Shown piece by piece: positions 1-4,994 of a stretch of DNA of 11,939 bases. The notes under the pieces were generated by a model. The model searched no databases. It saw only the letters and a list, made by a program, of their open reading frames with translations, and was not told the DNA's origin. Source of the DNA: a bacterium. GTDB taxonomy: Bacteria; Patescibacteriota; Doudnabacteria; UBA920. The stretch lies in the NCBI GenBank assembly GCA_021789715.1, contig JAJYJE010000013.1, positions 1 through 11,939 of the forward strand. The letters run 5' to 3'. The position numbers were made by a program, and so were the translations under genes. Position 1 is the stretch's first letter, and every line of letters starts with the position of its first letter.

Positions 1-230
1 CGGGCGGCGTCGGCACGGTTTATGAAATTTTCAATATTTTGGCTCTTAAAAGGCTGAATGAGATTCCGGCGGAAAAACCGCTGGTCTTGCTGGGGAATTA
101 TTTTTGGCCGCTGCAAAAAGCGCTGCGGCATATAATGGACGAAGGTTTCGGCGAGAGGGGTATCGCGTCCCTTTATTGTCTGGCAAACTCGCCGGCGGAA
201 GCGCTTGATTACATCAAAAAACATATTTAA
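1..230 (+). CDS. LOG family protein, C-terminal part (5' end outside window)
   Basis: Reading the third frame from the first base gives an open frame without a start, ending at TAA 228-230. Its first visible residues are GGVGTVYE, and the two bases before them (cg) fit a Pro codon, so the motif is PGGVGTVYE. This is the PGGxGTxxE signature of the LOG / lysine-decarboxylase-like Rossmann family, whose members include cytokinin-riboside 5'-monophosphate phosphoribohydrolases. The following helix and strand (NILALKRLNEIPAEKPLVLLG) and the C-terminal stretch ending in LDYIKKHI also fit the family. About 76 residues are visible of a protein that is usually 180-230 long. The substrate cannot be told from this part; many LOG-like proteins in bacteria have no proven substrate. 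The family call is fairly sure, the function is not. Confidence 0.8.
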   Translation, partial: GGVGTVYEIFNILALKRLNEIPAEKPLVLLGNYFWPLQKALRHIMDEGFGERGIASLYCLANSPAEALDYIKKHI

Positions 231-248
231 ATTGGATTTATATAGCTG

Positions 249-295
249 CCCGGGTTTCCGTCCGCTGTGTCAAACGGCGGGAGCCGGGGTTTTAA
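249..295 (+). terminator. Possible weak terminator after the LOG gene
   Basis: CCCGG (249-253) can pair with CCGGG (284-288), followed by TTTTAATTT. The enclosed 30 bases can form only short inner pairings, for example CCGT with ACGG. The stem is short and the loop large, so this is a weak candidate. Confidence 0.3.
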
Positions 296-351
296 TTTGG
301 CTGCGACTTCGTCATATAAGATAGCCCACGGAGGCAAGTCAATGGACCAAA

Positions 352-1089
352 ATGCAAATCCAAAGCATTATCGAACAACTGGGTTATCCGCCCAATCAGG
401 CCAAGGTTTATTTGGCGGCTTTAAAAATGGGCGAGTCCACGGTTTCGGAAATCGCCGAGCGGGTCGGTTTGCCACGGACCACAGTGGAAGAGCTGGTACT
501 AAAGCTGCATGCCCGCGGCTGGATGAATTATTATACCAAACGCAATCGGAAATACTGGGAGGCGGAACAGCCGGACAGGCTGCTGGAAACGCTCAAAGAC
601 CGGGAAGCGAGTTTTGCGGCCATTGTGCCGAGGCTGCGGGAGCTGCAGCGCAAGCGCGGCGGCAAGCCCGTGTTCCGCTGCTTTGTCGGCACTGAGGAAA
701 TTAAAAATATCTTTGACGATATTATCGGCGCCATGCGCCACATTAAAGCAATGGTCTCATGGGATGACTTTCAGGAATATATGGGCAAGCAGTTCGTGTT
801 TGATTTTGTGGAACGGCGCTATAAGCATTTTTTACGGATTCAGCTGCTTACCACCAGAACGCCGTCTGCCGTTTTAATGAAGTCCCAAGACGCGGAAGAG
901 CTGCGCCTCACGCGATTTTTGCCTTGTGGAGTACAGCTCCAGCGGGTGTCCAATTTTATTTACGGCGACAAGGTCGCGACTGTATCTTTCAACCGAAAAG
1001 AGCCGGTGGGCATTATCATACAAGATCCCGACGTAGCGCACGCCCAGGATGTTTATTTTGATAATCTGTGGGAACATAGCATGAGTTAA
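352..1089 (+). CDS. TrmB-family transcriptional regulator
   Basis: A 245-residue protein. Residues 5-70 form a winged helix-turn-helix of the TrmB/MarR type: LGYPPNQAKVYLAAL is the typical first helix, STVSEIAERVGLPRTTVEELV the HTH, and RGWMNYYTKRNRKYWEA the wing. A basic linker helix (about 85-103) follows, then an effector-like domain with FVGTEEIKNIFDDII, a pattern common in TrmB proteins. TrmB proteins in Archaea often sense sugars, but ligand and targets here are unknown. ATG 352 is the only possible start in this frame after a TAG at 322. It is poorly placed: GGAGG at 330-334 lies 17 bases upstream, yet only 7 bases from an ATG at 342 in another frame (see findings). The gene is followed by a strong terminator, so it is probably a single-gene unit. 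Family call is firm; role is unknown. Confidence 0.8.
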   Translation: MQIQSIIEQLGYPPNQAKVYLAALKMGESTVSEIAERVGLPRTTVEELVLKLHARGWMNYYTKRNRKYWEAEQPDRLLETLKDREASFAAIVPRLRELQRKRGGKPVFRCFVGTEEIKNIFDDIIGAMRHIKAMVSWDDFQEYMGKQFVFDFVERRYKHFLRIQLLTTRTPSAVLMKSQDAEELRLTRFLPCGVQLQRVSNFIYGDKVATVSFNRKEPVGIIIQDPDVAHAQDVYFDNLWEHSMS

Positions 1090-1115
1090 GGCTTAACAGC
1101 AAATAAAAAGCAATC

Positions 1116-1145
1116 TGACGGCAAAATTGCCGTCATATTTTTTAT
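1116..1145 (+). terminator. Intrinsic terminator of the TrmB-family gene
   Basis: Near-perfect inverted repeat TGACGGCAA (1116-1124) and TTGCCGTCA (1127-1135), followed by ATATTTTTTATT. It lies 27 bases after the TrmB stop. The insertion sequence begins directly downstream. Confidence 0.9.
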
Positions 1146-1158
1146 TAACCAGATAAAC

Positions 1159-1176
1159 CACCGGCTTTAGCCGGTG
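1159..1176 (+). repeat. IS200 left-end hairpin
   Basis: Seven-base-pair stem with loop TTTA. By family analogy it is bound as single-stranded DNA by the transposase dimer. Confidence 0.8.
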
Positions 1177-1210
1177 AGTGCGTTTAAGAGCGTAGCTCTC
1201 GTTGTACAAT

Positions 1211-1241
1211 AAAATCACCTTCAAAGAAAGGAGGTGATTTT
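1211..1241 (+). promoter_or_regulatory. Hairpin covering the tnpA ribosome binding site
   Basis: AAAATCACCT (1211-1220) is fully complementary to AGGTGATTTT (1232-1241), with an 11-base loop. The right arm and loop end contain AAAGGAGGTGA, an almost ideal Shine-Dalgarno sequence, located just before the GTG start at 1245. When the full hairpin forms in the mRNA, translation should be blocked. A 5'-UTR structure with the same effect is known in enterobacterial IS200. A -10-like TACAAT at 1205-1210 could start transcripts inside the left arm, which would free the site. Confidence 0.7.
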
Positions 1242-1244
1242 AAA

Positions 1245-1667
1245 GTGGGCATTCGCACCAAATGCTACAAACTGGATCATTGCACATACAGTTGTAGCTA
1301 TCATATTGTATGGACTCCCAGGTATCGTGGCAAGGTCTTGGCCAGTAAGTTCGTCAAGGCTGAGCTGAAACGCCAATTATCCCAAATTGCCAGGTGGAAA
1401 GGCTTGGTAATCCAGGCTTGGCACATTGGCGATGAGCATATCCACCTCTACCTCACGATTCCGCCCAAGTACTCCGCCAGCTACATCGTCCAAGTCCTCA
1501 AGGGCAAAACCTCCAGTTGGTTGAAAAAGAAAACCAAACAGTTTCCGATTGGGCCGCTGTGGGGCCGGGGTTATTTCGTATCGACAGTTGGCATCCAGCA
1601 GGCGGCTATCCTGAAGTATATCCAGAACCAAGAACATCATCAGGTAGAGCTTCAGAAGCTGTTCTAG
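1245..1667 (+). CDS. tnpA: IS200-type Y1 transposase TnpA
   Basis: A 140-residue protein, the normal length for IS200-type TnpA. It opens with YSCSYHIVWTPRYRGKVL, the family's first beta strand region. The HUH metal-binding motif is H65-I-H67 in DEHIHLYL. The catalytic tyrosine is Y125 in the C-terminal helix (ILKYIQNQ), after the conserved GYFVSTVG segment. All key residues are present, so the enzyme is probably active. Such enzymes cut and rejoin single-stranded DNA at hairpin ends, often at replication forks. The start is GTG 1245, chosen from the strong GGAGG site 10 bases upstream; that site lies in a sequestering hairpin. The related REP-associated RAYT transposases are longer and act on chromosomal repeats; the matched flanking hairpins here argue for a true insertion sequence. 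Confidence 0.95.
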   Translation: MGIRTKCYKLDHCTYSCSYHIVWTPRYRGKVLASKFVKAELKRQLSQIARWKGLVIQAWHIGDEHIHLYLTIPPKYSASYIVQVLKGKTSSWLKKKTKQFPIGPLWGRGYFVSTVGIQQAAILKYIQNQEHHQVELQKLF

Positions 1668-1690
1668 TCTGCGCAGCAGACAAGATAAAA

Positions 1691-1713
1691 GCCCCCAGCG
1701 TTTAGCTGGGGGC
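1691..1713 (+). repeat. IS200 right-end hairpin
   Basis: Nine-base-pair perfect stem GCCCCCAGC/GCTGGGGGC with loop GTTTA, located 23 bases after the tnpA stop. It probably also ends tnpA transcripts, although the T-rich tract after it is weak. Confidence 0.8.
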
Positions 1714-1735
1714 TAGTTTACTTTAAATTTGTCCT

Positions 1736-1783
1736 CCCAAATTTTAAACAAAAATTTCGCCTTATAAAGCGGAAGTTTTGGGC
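1736..1783 (+). other. Two-part hairpin next to the IS right end
   Basis: CCCAAA (near 1737-1742) can pair with TTTGGG at the end of the segment. Inside, TTTCGC and GCGGAA form a second stem (one G-T pair) around CTTATAAA. There is no T-run behind it. Role unknown; it could be an old repeat end or an RNA structure upstream of the Hsp20 cluster. Confidence 0.35.
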
Positions 1784-1837
1784 TGCCGATAAGGAACATG
1801 CTGCCTTAGAATAATTTGTAAAAAGAAGCAAAAAATC

Positions 1838-1865
1838 TTGCCAATTGTCCTGCTTATTCCATAAT
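1838..1865 (+). promoter_or_regulatory. Sigma-70-type promoter of the Hsp20 cluster
   Basis: TTGCCA (1838-1843) and CATAAT (1860-1865) are separated by 16 bases; each hexamer matches the consensus at five of six positions. A start near 1872 would give a leader of about 39 bases before ATG 1911. Confidence 0.65.
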
Positions 1866-1872
1866 GAATAAG
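1853..1872. promoter_or_regulatory. Candidate operator: inverted repeat centred on the -10 box
   Basis: CTTATTC (1853-1859) and GAATAAG (1866-1872) are perfect inverted copies that frame the -10 hexamer CATAAT exactly. There is no T-run, so it is not a terminator. The position suits a repressor site that would block polymerase. It is not the CIRCE element of HrcA (TTAGCACTC-N9-GAGTGCTAA). Confidence 0.45.
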
Positions 1873-1910
1873 GATGGGAAAAGAGAAGGTCGGCGTTAAT
1901 TTTACTGACT

Positions 1911-2330
1911 ATGTCTTATATAGTTACAAAACGCAATAAGGCAATTGTCCGCGCGGCAGGAGAAACATCTCCCGGCAAAGTTAGAAGCAGGCTCCGTTTA
2001 GGCGTAAGGGATAATGTAATTAAAATCGAATCCGTACCCCGATTTTTACAATTCCGCTTGGAACGGCTTATTGCCAAAGCCGGGAGGGCGGGCCAGAAAG
2101 GAAAGGGGCGTACCTTGAGGGTACAGAAAGAAGATTCCAATTTTTGGACTGTCTCGGAAGTCGCGCGGCCTGTTGTTGCCAGGCTGATTCGGGGAATTCA
2201 GGAGGTCGTGGGGAAATCGAATGTCAGAATAGCGCATTCCCGCATTTCCGGGGAAGAAGAAAATATTTTAATTTCATTTAATCCGGCATTATCCGGCTTA
2301 AGCCGCGCTACGCGGGAATTAAGGAGGTGA
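1911..2330 (+). CDS. Unrecognised basic protein, first gene of the Hsp20 cluster
   Basis: A 139-residue protein that I do not recognise. It is rich in Arg and Lys (for example residues 22-31 and a KAGRAGQKGKGRTLRV segment near 56-71), has no Cys or His pattern, no signal peptide and no membrane segment. The middle part looks loop-like and the C-terminal half contains a likely helix (ARPVVARLIRGIQEVV) followed by strand-like stretches. The high charge is compatible with nucleic-acid binding, which is only a guess. ATG 1911 is the first start after the promoter; AGAAGG lies about 21 bases upstream, so no good binding site supports it. The stop at 2328-2330 overlaps the binding site of the hsp20 gene, so the two are probably co-transcribed and coupled. 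Its place ahead of a chaperone suggests a stress role. Confidence 0.7.
   Translation: MSYIVTKRNKAIVRAAGETSPGKVRSRLRLGVRDNVIKIESVPRFLQFRLERLIAKAGRAGQKGKGRTLRVQKEDSNFWTVSEVARPVVARLIRGIQEVVGKSNVRIAHSRISGEEENILISFNPALSGLSRATRELRR
2322..2327 (+). promoter_or_regulatory. Strong ribosome binding site of the hsp20 gene
   Basis: AGGAGG within AAGGAGGTGA, 9 bases before ATG 2337. It is embedded in the last codons of the upstream gene. A small hairpin CCGCG-CTA-CGCGG (2303-2315) lies just before it but does not cover it. Confidence 0.8.
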
Positions 2331-2336
2331 GCGGTT

Positions 2337-2765
2337 ATGCGTTTTTATAACGGAGAGGGGAGCGACTTGTTTTCTCAGGGTCGCGTTCGAGCGTGGCCGA
2401 CTTTGCCGGTAGGAGACACCTTTGAGTCCGATATGGAACCGTTGCCGGGCACTGCCATAGCCGAAGACGGCGAATCAGTGTATGTTGAGGCGGCGCTGCC
2501 CGGCATAGAGCCGCACAATATAGAAGTGACTTTTGACGCGGAGGAAGAAGTTCTGTGGATTCGGGGCGAGCGGAGAGAAGCGGAAGAAAAAGATAAAAAA
2601 TATTATTATAAAACTTTCGGAAATTTTTCTTATCGTATTGCTCTGCCCGAAGCGGTCGTAAAAACGGTCGAAACTACTGCTGTTAGCAAAAATGGCCTGC
2701 TTACGGTCAAGTTGGCCAAGCTTCCCAGGGGCAGGCCAAGCAAACTGGAGATCGCGATCTTATGA
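2337..2765 (+). CDS. Hsp20 / alpha-crystallin family small heat-shock protein
   Basis: A 142-residue ATP-independent holdase chaperone, within the usual 130-170 range. Residues 1-42 are the variable N-terminal arm. The alpha-crystallin domain covers about 43-128: SVYVEAALPGIEPHNIEV is the classical start, followed by LWIRGERREAEEKD, then YYYKTFGNFSYRIALPEAV, and NGLLTVKLAK (119-128), the family's GxLTVxLPK signature. The C-terminal end carries I139-A140-I141, matching the I/V-x-I/V tail that binds neighbouring subunits in oligomers. A strong binding site precedes ATG 2337. The gene overlaps the next one by 4 bp (ATGA). Such proteins bind unfolding proteins in the cytoplasm during heat or other stress. 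The call is firm. Confidence 0.95.
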   Translation: MRFYNGEGSDLFSQGRVRAWPTLPVGDTFESDMEPLPGTAIAEDGESVYVEAALPGIEPHNIEVTFDAEEEVLWIRGERREAEEKDKKYYYKTFGNFSYRIALPEAVVKTVETTAVSKNGLLTVKLAKLPRGRPSKLEIAIL

Positions 2766-3100
2766 AAGCCATAGCAAAACCCGTACTCTATTTTAACGCC
2801 GCTCCCACCGCCGTATGGCAATTGGAAATCGGGGAATTGACCGGCCATAATATTGAGGCCAAAGGCCGCGAGGAGGTAAACAGGCTGCTCAAGGAAGGGT
2901 GGGTAATGCTGCATATTTACACGCTTCATTACAGGGAAAACAGCGGCTGGCATGAGCGGCCGATGGCTATATTGGGTAAACCTCGCGTGTTCGCCGGTAC
3001 TAACGCTACGTCCTCCGGGTGCGTGCCTTCCCATCTGGTCGTTCCAAGGGCCGCCAGGGGAAAACCTGAAGCCCGCAAAGTAAAAAGGTCGAAATTTTAA
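2762..3100 (+). CDS. Unrecognised small protein coupled to hsp20
   Basis: A 112-residue protein, family not recognised. Its start overlaps the hsp20 stop (ATGA), which implies translational coupling. The central part, GREEVNRLLKEGWVMLHI followed by YTLHYRENSGWHERPMAILGKP, has aromatic-rich strands and looks like a compact alpha-beta fold; the LLKEGW...LHIYTL pattern recalls small domains in which a helix is followed by two strands. The last 20 residues are strongly basic (ARGKPEARKVKRSKF). It has no membrane segment. The overlap with a chaperone gene suggests a joint task or at least fixed expression ratio, but no function can be stated. Confidence 0.75.
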   Translation: MKAIAKPVLYFNAAPTAVWQLEIGELTGHNIEAKGREEVNRLLKEGWVMLHIYTLHYRENSGWHERPMAILGKPRVFAGTNATSSGCVPSHLVVPRAARGKPEARKVKRSKF

Positions 3101-3118
3101 CCTTGAAAGGAAAATCCT

Positions 3119-3520
3119 ATGCATAACTTTTCCTGGGCTAAAGCCATAGGTTTCGGCGTGCTGCTCTGGGCGATTTTATTTGTCGTTGCCGCTATAATGG
3201 CGGGGTTGGGTGTTGCGGTGACGGCCTGGTCCGTATTTGTTTTGGCGATTATCGCGGGCGGATTGGCGTTCAGTTTCACCGTCGGCGCGCGGCCGGCCAA
3301 TTCCGCGCAAGCTTTTGGGTACGGCTTTGTCTGGATGGCAGCAGGCCTGGTGCTTGACTTGATTATTACCCAGCAGCTGCGCTCTGCCATTTTCGGTTTT
3401 TGGTCTTATTGGCTGGGATATGTTCTCGTGTTAGTCGCTCCCTGGCTGGAGCATGAGCTGGAGAATACGGGAACCAGCGGACAGGCGCGCCGTCACGCGA
3501 GCGGCGGCCAGCCGGTTTAA
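3119..3520 (+). CDS. Small membrane protein with four predicted helices
   Basis: A 133-residue protein with four hydrophobic segments at about 9-31, 33-55, 64-83 and 88-109, and a hydrophilic tail (ENTGTSGQARRHASGGQPV). No family signature is recognised. There is no separate signal peptide; the first helix likely acts as an anchor. AAAGG lies 7 bases before ATG 3119, an acceptable binding site, and the gap to the gene before is only 18 bases, so it probably belongs to the same transcript. Small membrane proteins of this size next to chaperones are often envelope stress components, but that is inference. A hairpin follows the gene. Confidence 0.75.
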   Translation: MHNFSWAKAIGFGVLLWAILFVVAAIMAGLGVAVTAWSVFVLAIIAGGLAFSFTVGARPANSAQAFGYGFVWMAAGLVLDLIITQQLRSAIFGFWSYWLGYVLVLVAPWLEHELENTGTSGQARRHASGGQPV

Positions 3521-3547
3521 CAGCACCGCGGGGACGTAGCGAGGTTA

Positions 3548-3563
3548 GCCAATTAATATTGGC
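3548..3563 (+). other. Hairpin after the membrane protein gene
   Basis: GCCAAT-TAAT-ATTGGC, a 6-bp stem, followed by ATTATT instead of a clean T-run. It could be an attenuator or a weak terminator that splits the cluster into two transcripts. Confidence 0.35.
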
Positions 3564-3593
3564 ATTATTGAACCAAATTAGCATACTCGGGTT

Positions 3594-3611
3594 GCAATTA
3601 TGGCAATTATG
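3594..3611 (+). repeat. Perfect tandem 9-mer, two copies
   Basis: GCAATTATG occurs twice in a row. Each copy ends in an ATG in frame with the next gene, but neither has a good binding site. Confidence 0.7.
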
Positions 3612-3641
3612 CCGATTTATCGTGCCGAGGAGGTGATTTTT

Positions 3642-3920
3642 ATGACCCGTATTCATGCCGCTACTCATAGACATTGGCATTTTCCGGCCGTACAAAAGCA
3701 GTCTGTCCTGGAAAAAAGCGGTTGGGCGATTGAACCCGGCGAAACCATACCAAATGTGGAGGTGCTAGACGACGGCAGAAAGGCGATCGTGGATATCCGC
3801 AGCCACCCGGGATTGCTTAATCGCAGTGACAACGGCAAGCCCTGCATTAAAAAAAATTTCAGGATGCCCCCCGAAAACGGTCCCTATGCCGCCGCAAAAA
3901 AAAGATTCCCGGCGCCGTAA
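3642..3920 (+). CDS. Unrecognised His-rich small protein
   Basis: A 92-residue protein, family not recognised. I start it at ATG 3642 because AGGAGG (3628-3633, in GAGGAGGTGA) stands 8 bases before; in-frame ATGs at 3600 and 3609 have no such site. The N-terminus is rich in histidine (HAATHRHWHF), which could bind metal but need not. The middle IEPGETIPNVEVLDDGRKAIVDIRSH reads like a short beta-rich unit. The C-terminus is basic. No membrane segment or signal is seen. It lies 16 bases before the PH-domain gene, so these two are likely co-transcribed. Whether it is one transcript with the Hsp20 genes is open because of the 121-base gap and hairpin upstream. Confidence 0.65.
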   Translation: MTRIHAATHRHWHFPAVQKQSVLEKSGWAIEPGETIPNVEVLDDGRKAIVDIRSHPGLLNRSDNGKPCIKKNFRMPPENGPYAAAKKRFPAP

Positions 3921-3936
3921 TATTACCGCAAACAAT

Positions 3937-4527
3937 ATGAACGAACTTGAGGCTCAAGATTTGGAACACCACGTTATTCACAAGAGCGTGCCCACGCTAT
4001 TATTTAAAGGAGGCATTGCTTGGGTTTTGCTTATGCTGTTTGATTACGTATTTGACCTGATGCTGGCAAATTCCCCGTTGGGAGCGACTCCGATAACTTT
4101 CTTCGGCCTGATCAGCAGCCAGGCGTTATTCCACTTGATAATCAATACCCTGTTTGGCTGGCTGTTTTTATATATCGTACTGTCCTGGTTTTTCGAGTAT
4201 TATATTATAAGGCCCGATGCCATTATTGTGCGCAAAGGAATTGTTTTTACCCATGAGGATATTTACCAGATGGAAGATGTCAAAAGCATTGATGTATATC
4301 AAGGATTTTTTGGCAGGCTGCTCCATACCGGAACCGTGGAATTTTATTGTTTCCGAATGCGCATGAATATATACTTAAGTCATATTCCCGATCCTTATAC
4401 GGTAGCTGCCCACATCCATGAAATGCATCCCACCCCCAGCACTCTTAACTGGCCGCCGCGCAGCAGGATCCATCACCGCAATCGGGTCAAATATTATCCG
4501 GAAGAAGGCGGTGATTCCGATTTTTAA
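3937..4527 (+). CDS. Membrane protein with bacterial PH domain (bPH2-like)
   Basis: A 196-residue protein. Two hydrophobic helices at about 22-44 and 62-86 are followed by a soluble domain (about 88-162) that matches the bacterial PH domain family bPH2 (formerly DUF304): YYIIRPDAIIVRKGIVFTHE, then QMEDVKSIDVYQGFFGRLL and the strand TGTVEFYC. This is the usual layout of such proteins, with the PH domain on the cytoplasmic side near the membrane. ATG 3937 is chosen because the domain order begins normally there and it follows the preceding stop by 16 bases; the frame stays open upstream to a GTG at 3826 and an ATG at 3886, but that part overlaps the previous gene. No clear ribosome binding site is visible. 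The tail (163-196) is polar and Pro/Arg-rich. The role is unknown; some relatives act in envelope stress or protein secretion. Confidence 0.75.
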   Translation: MNELEAQDLEHHVIHKSVPTLLFKGGIAWVLLMLFDYVFDLMLANSPLGATPITFFGLISSQALFHLIINTLFGWLFLYIVLSWFFEYYIIRPDAIIVRKGIVFTHEDIYQMEDVKSIDVYQGFFGRLLHTGTVEFYCFRMRMNIYLSHIPDPYTVAAHIHEMHPTPSTLNWPPRSRIHHRNRVKYYPEEGGDSDF

Positions 4528-4540
4528 AGGGCTGGGGATT

Positions 4541-4568
4541 TTGCGTTTTACGTCTGCTGTGGTATAAT
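4541..4568 (+). promoter_or_regulatory. Extended -10 promoter before the GIY-YIG relic
   Basis: TTGCGT (4541-4546), 16-base spacer, then TGG-TATAAT (4560-4568): a perfect -10 box with the TGn extension. It would start RNA near 4575, ahead of the dead nuclease gene, and might also feed pilB. Confidence 0.7.
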
Positions 4569-4616
4569 CAAAGCAGCGGTTTATGTTTTTGAAACAAAAA
4601 TAACCAAAGGGAGGGC

Positions 4617-4850
4617 ATGTGTGTATTATGTCTATATTCCACAAAGCCTAAAAGATAACGGGTTCTATATTGGATGCATGAATCATCGGAAAATTAGGCT
4701 TAAACTGCATAACTCAAAAAAATAAAATCAACTAAAAAACGATGCCCTTGCAGGTTGATTTATTACGAAGCTTTTTGAACAAACCAAATGCATTTAGTAG
4801 AGAATAGTGGCTTAAAACAGGATGGGAAGAAATTACAAACAAAAATTGCT
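4617..4850 (+). pseudogene. Decayed GIY-YIG nuclease gene
   Basis: Three reading frames in succession give the parts of one small GIY-YIG domain protein (usually about 80-100 residues). Frame one, 4621-4725: VYYVYIPQSLKDNGFYIGC, then NHRKIRLKLHNS, ended by TAA; the YVYI...FYIGC pair is the GIY-YIG core. Frame two, 4728-4775: STKKRCPCRLIYYEAF, ended by TGA. Frame three, from 4775: LNKPNAFSRE, a TAG where Lys is usual, then WLKTGWEE. The order and spacing match intact single-domain (UPF0213/YhbQ-like) members, with a frame change near 4723, one base lost in the T-run at 4772-4776 and a stop at 4805. GGGAGGG (4609-4615) and GTG 4621 mark the old start. The promoter upstream is still in good condition. 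It is a relic, not a split functional gene, with high probability. Confidence 0.85.
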
Positions 4851-4994
4851 GTGCATATATTTGTTAGAAATGACAAAGCGGTAGTTCACCCGCCAAATTT
4901 TATTTTAGATAAATTATACGTTTAGAAGGATATTTTGATGTTTTCCCAGCATTTTAAATTAATAGAAATTGTAAGGTAAAATTTAGGCGGGTAA
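4851..4994 (+). other. AT-rich leader before pilB, no firm element
   Basis: I see no terminator here. A weak promoter-like pair TTGATG (4935-4940) and TTAATA (4959-4964) has an 18-base spacer. GGCGGG (4986-4991) stands 3 bases before the pilB start and is a poor binding site. Confidence 0.3.

Larger units (their letters stand above)
1151..1721 (+). mobile_element. IS200-type insertion sequence (IS200/IS605 family, tnpA only)
   Basis: A single Y1 transposase gene is flanked by subterminal hairpins, as expected for this family, which has no terminal inverted repeats and makes no target duplication. The left hairpin is CACCGGC-TTTA-GCCGGTG (1159-1176). The right hairpin is GCCCCCAGC-GTTTA-GCTGGGGGC (1691-1713). 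Both have a TTTA-containing loop, and both are preceded by the same heptamer AGATAAA (1151-1157 and 1683-1689), a plausible guide sequence for cleavage-site recognition. There is no tnpB. The exact ends are uncertain by some bases; TTAAC (1145-1149) on the left and TTTAC (1717-1721) on the right are candidate flank and cleavage sites. The element looks complete and sits between the TrmB terminator and the promoter of the next gene cluster. Confidence 0.85.

Noticed and set aside
267-695. Open frame of 142 codons overlapping the start of the TrmB-like gene
   Set aside because: Its product is low in hydrophobic residues and has no recognisable fold; it is a shadow of the regulator. Only its in-frame ATG 342 matters, for the start question.
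2230-2336. RNA thermometer in front of hsp20
   Set aside because: No UUUU or CCU-type segment that would pair convincingly with AGGAGG is seen; the nearby hairpin at 2303-2315 leaves the site free.
2630-3124. Minus-strand frame of 164 codons opposite hsp20 and its neighbour
   Set aside because: It lies antisense to well-supported genes, has no binding site and shows no protein-like pattern.
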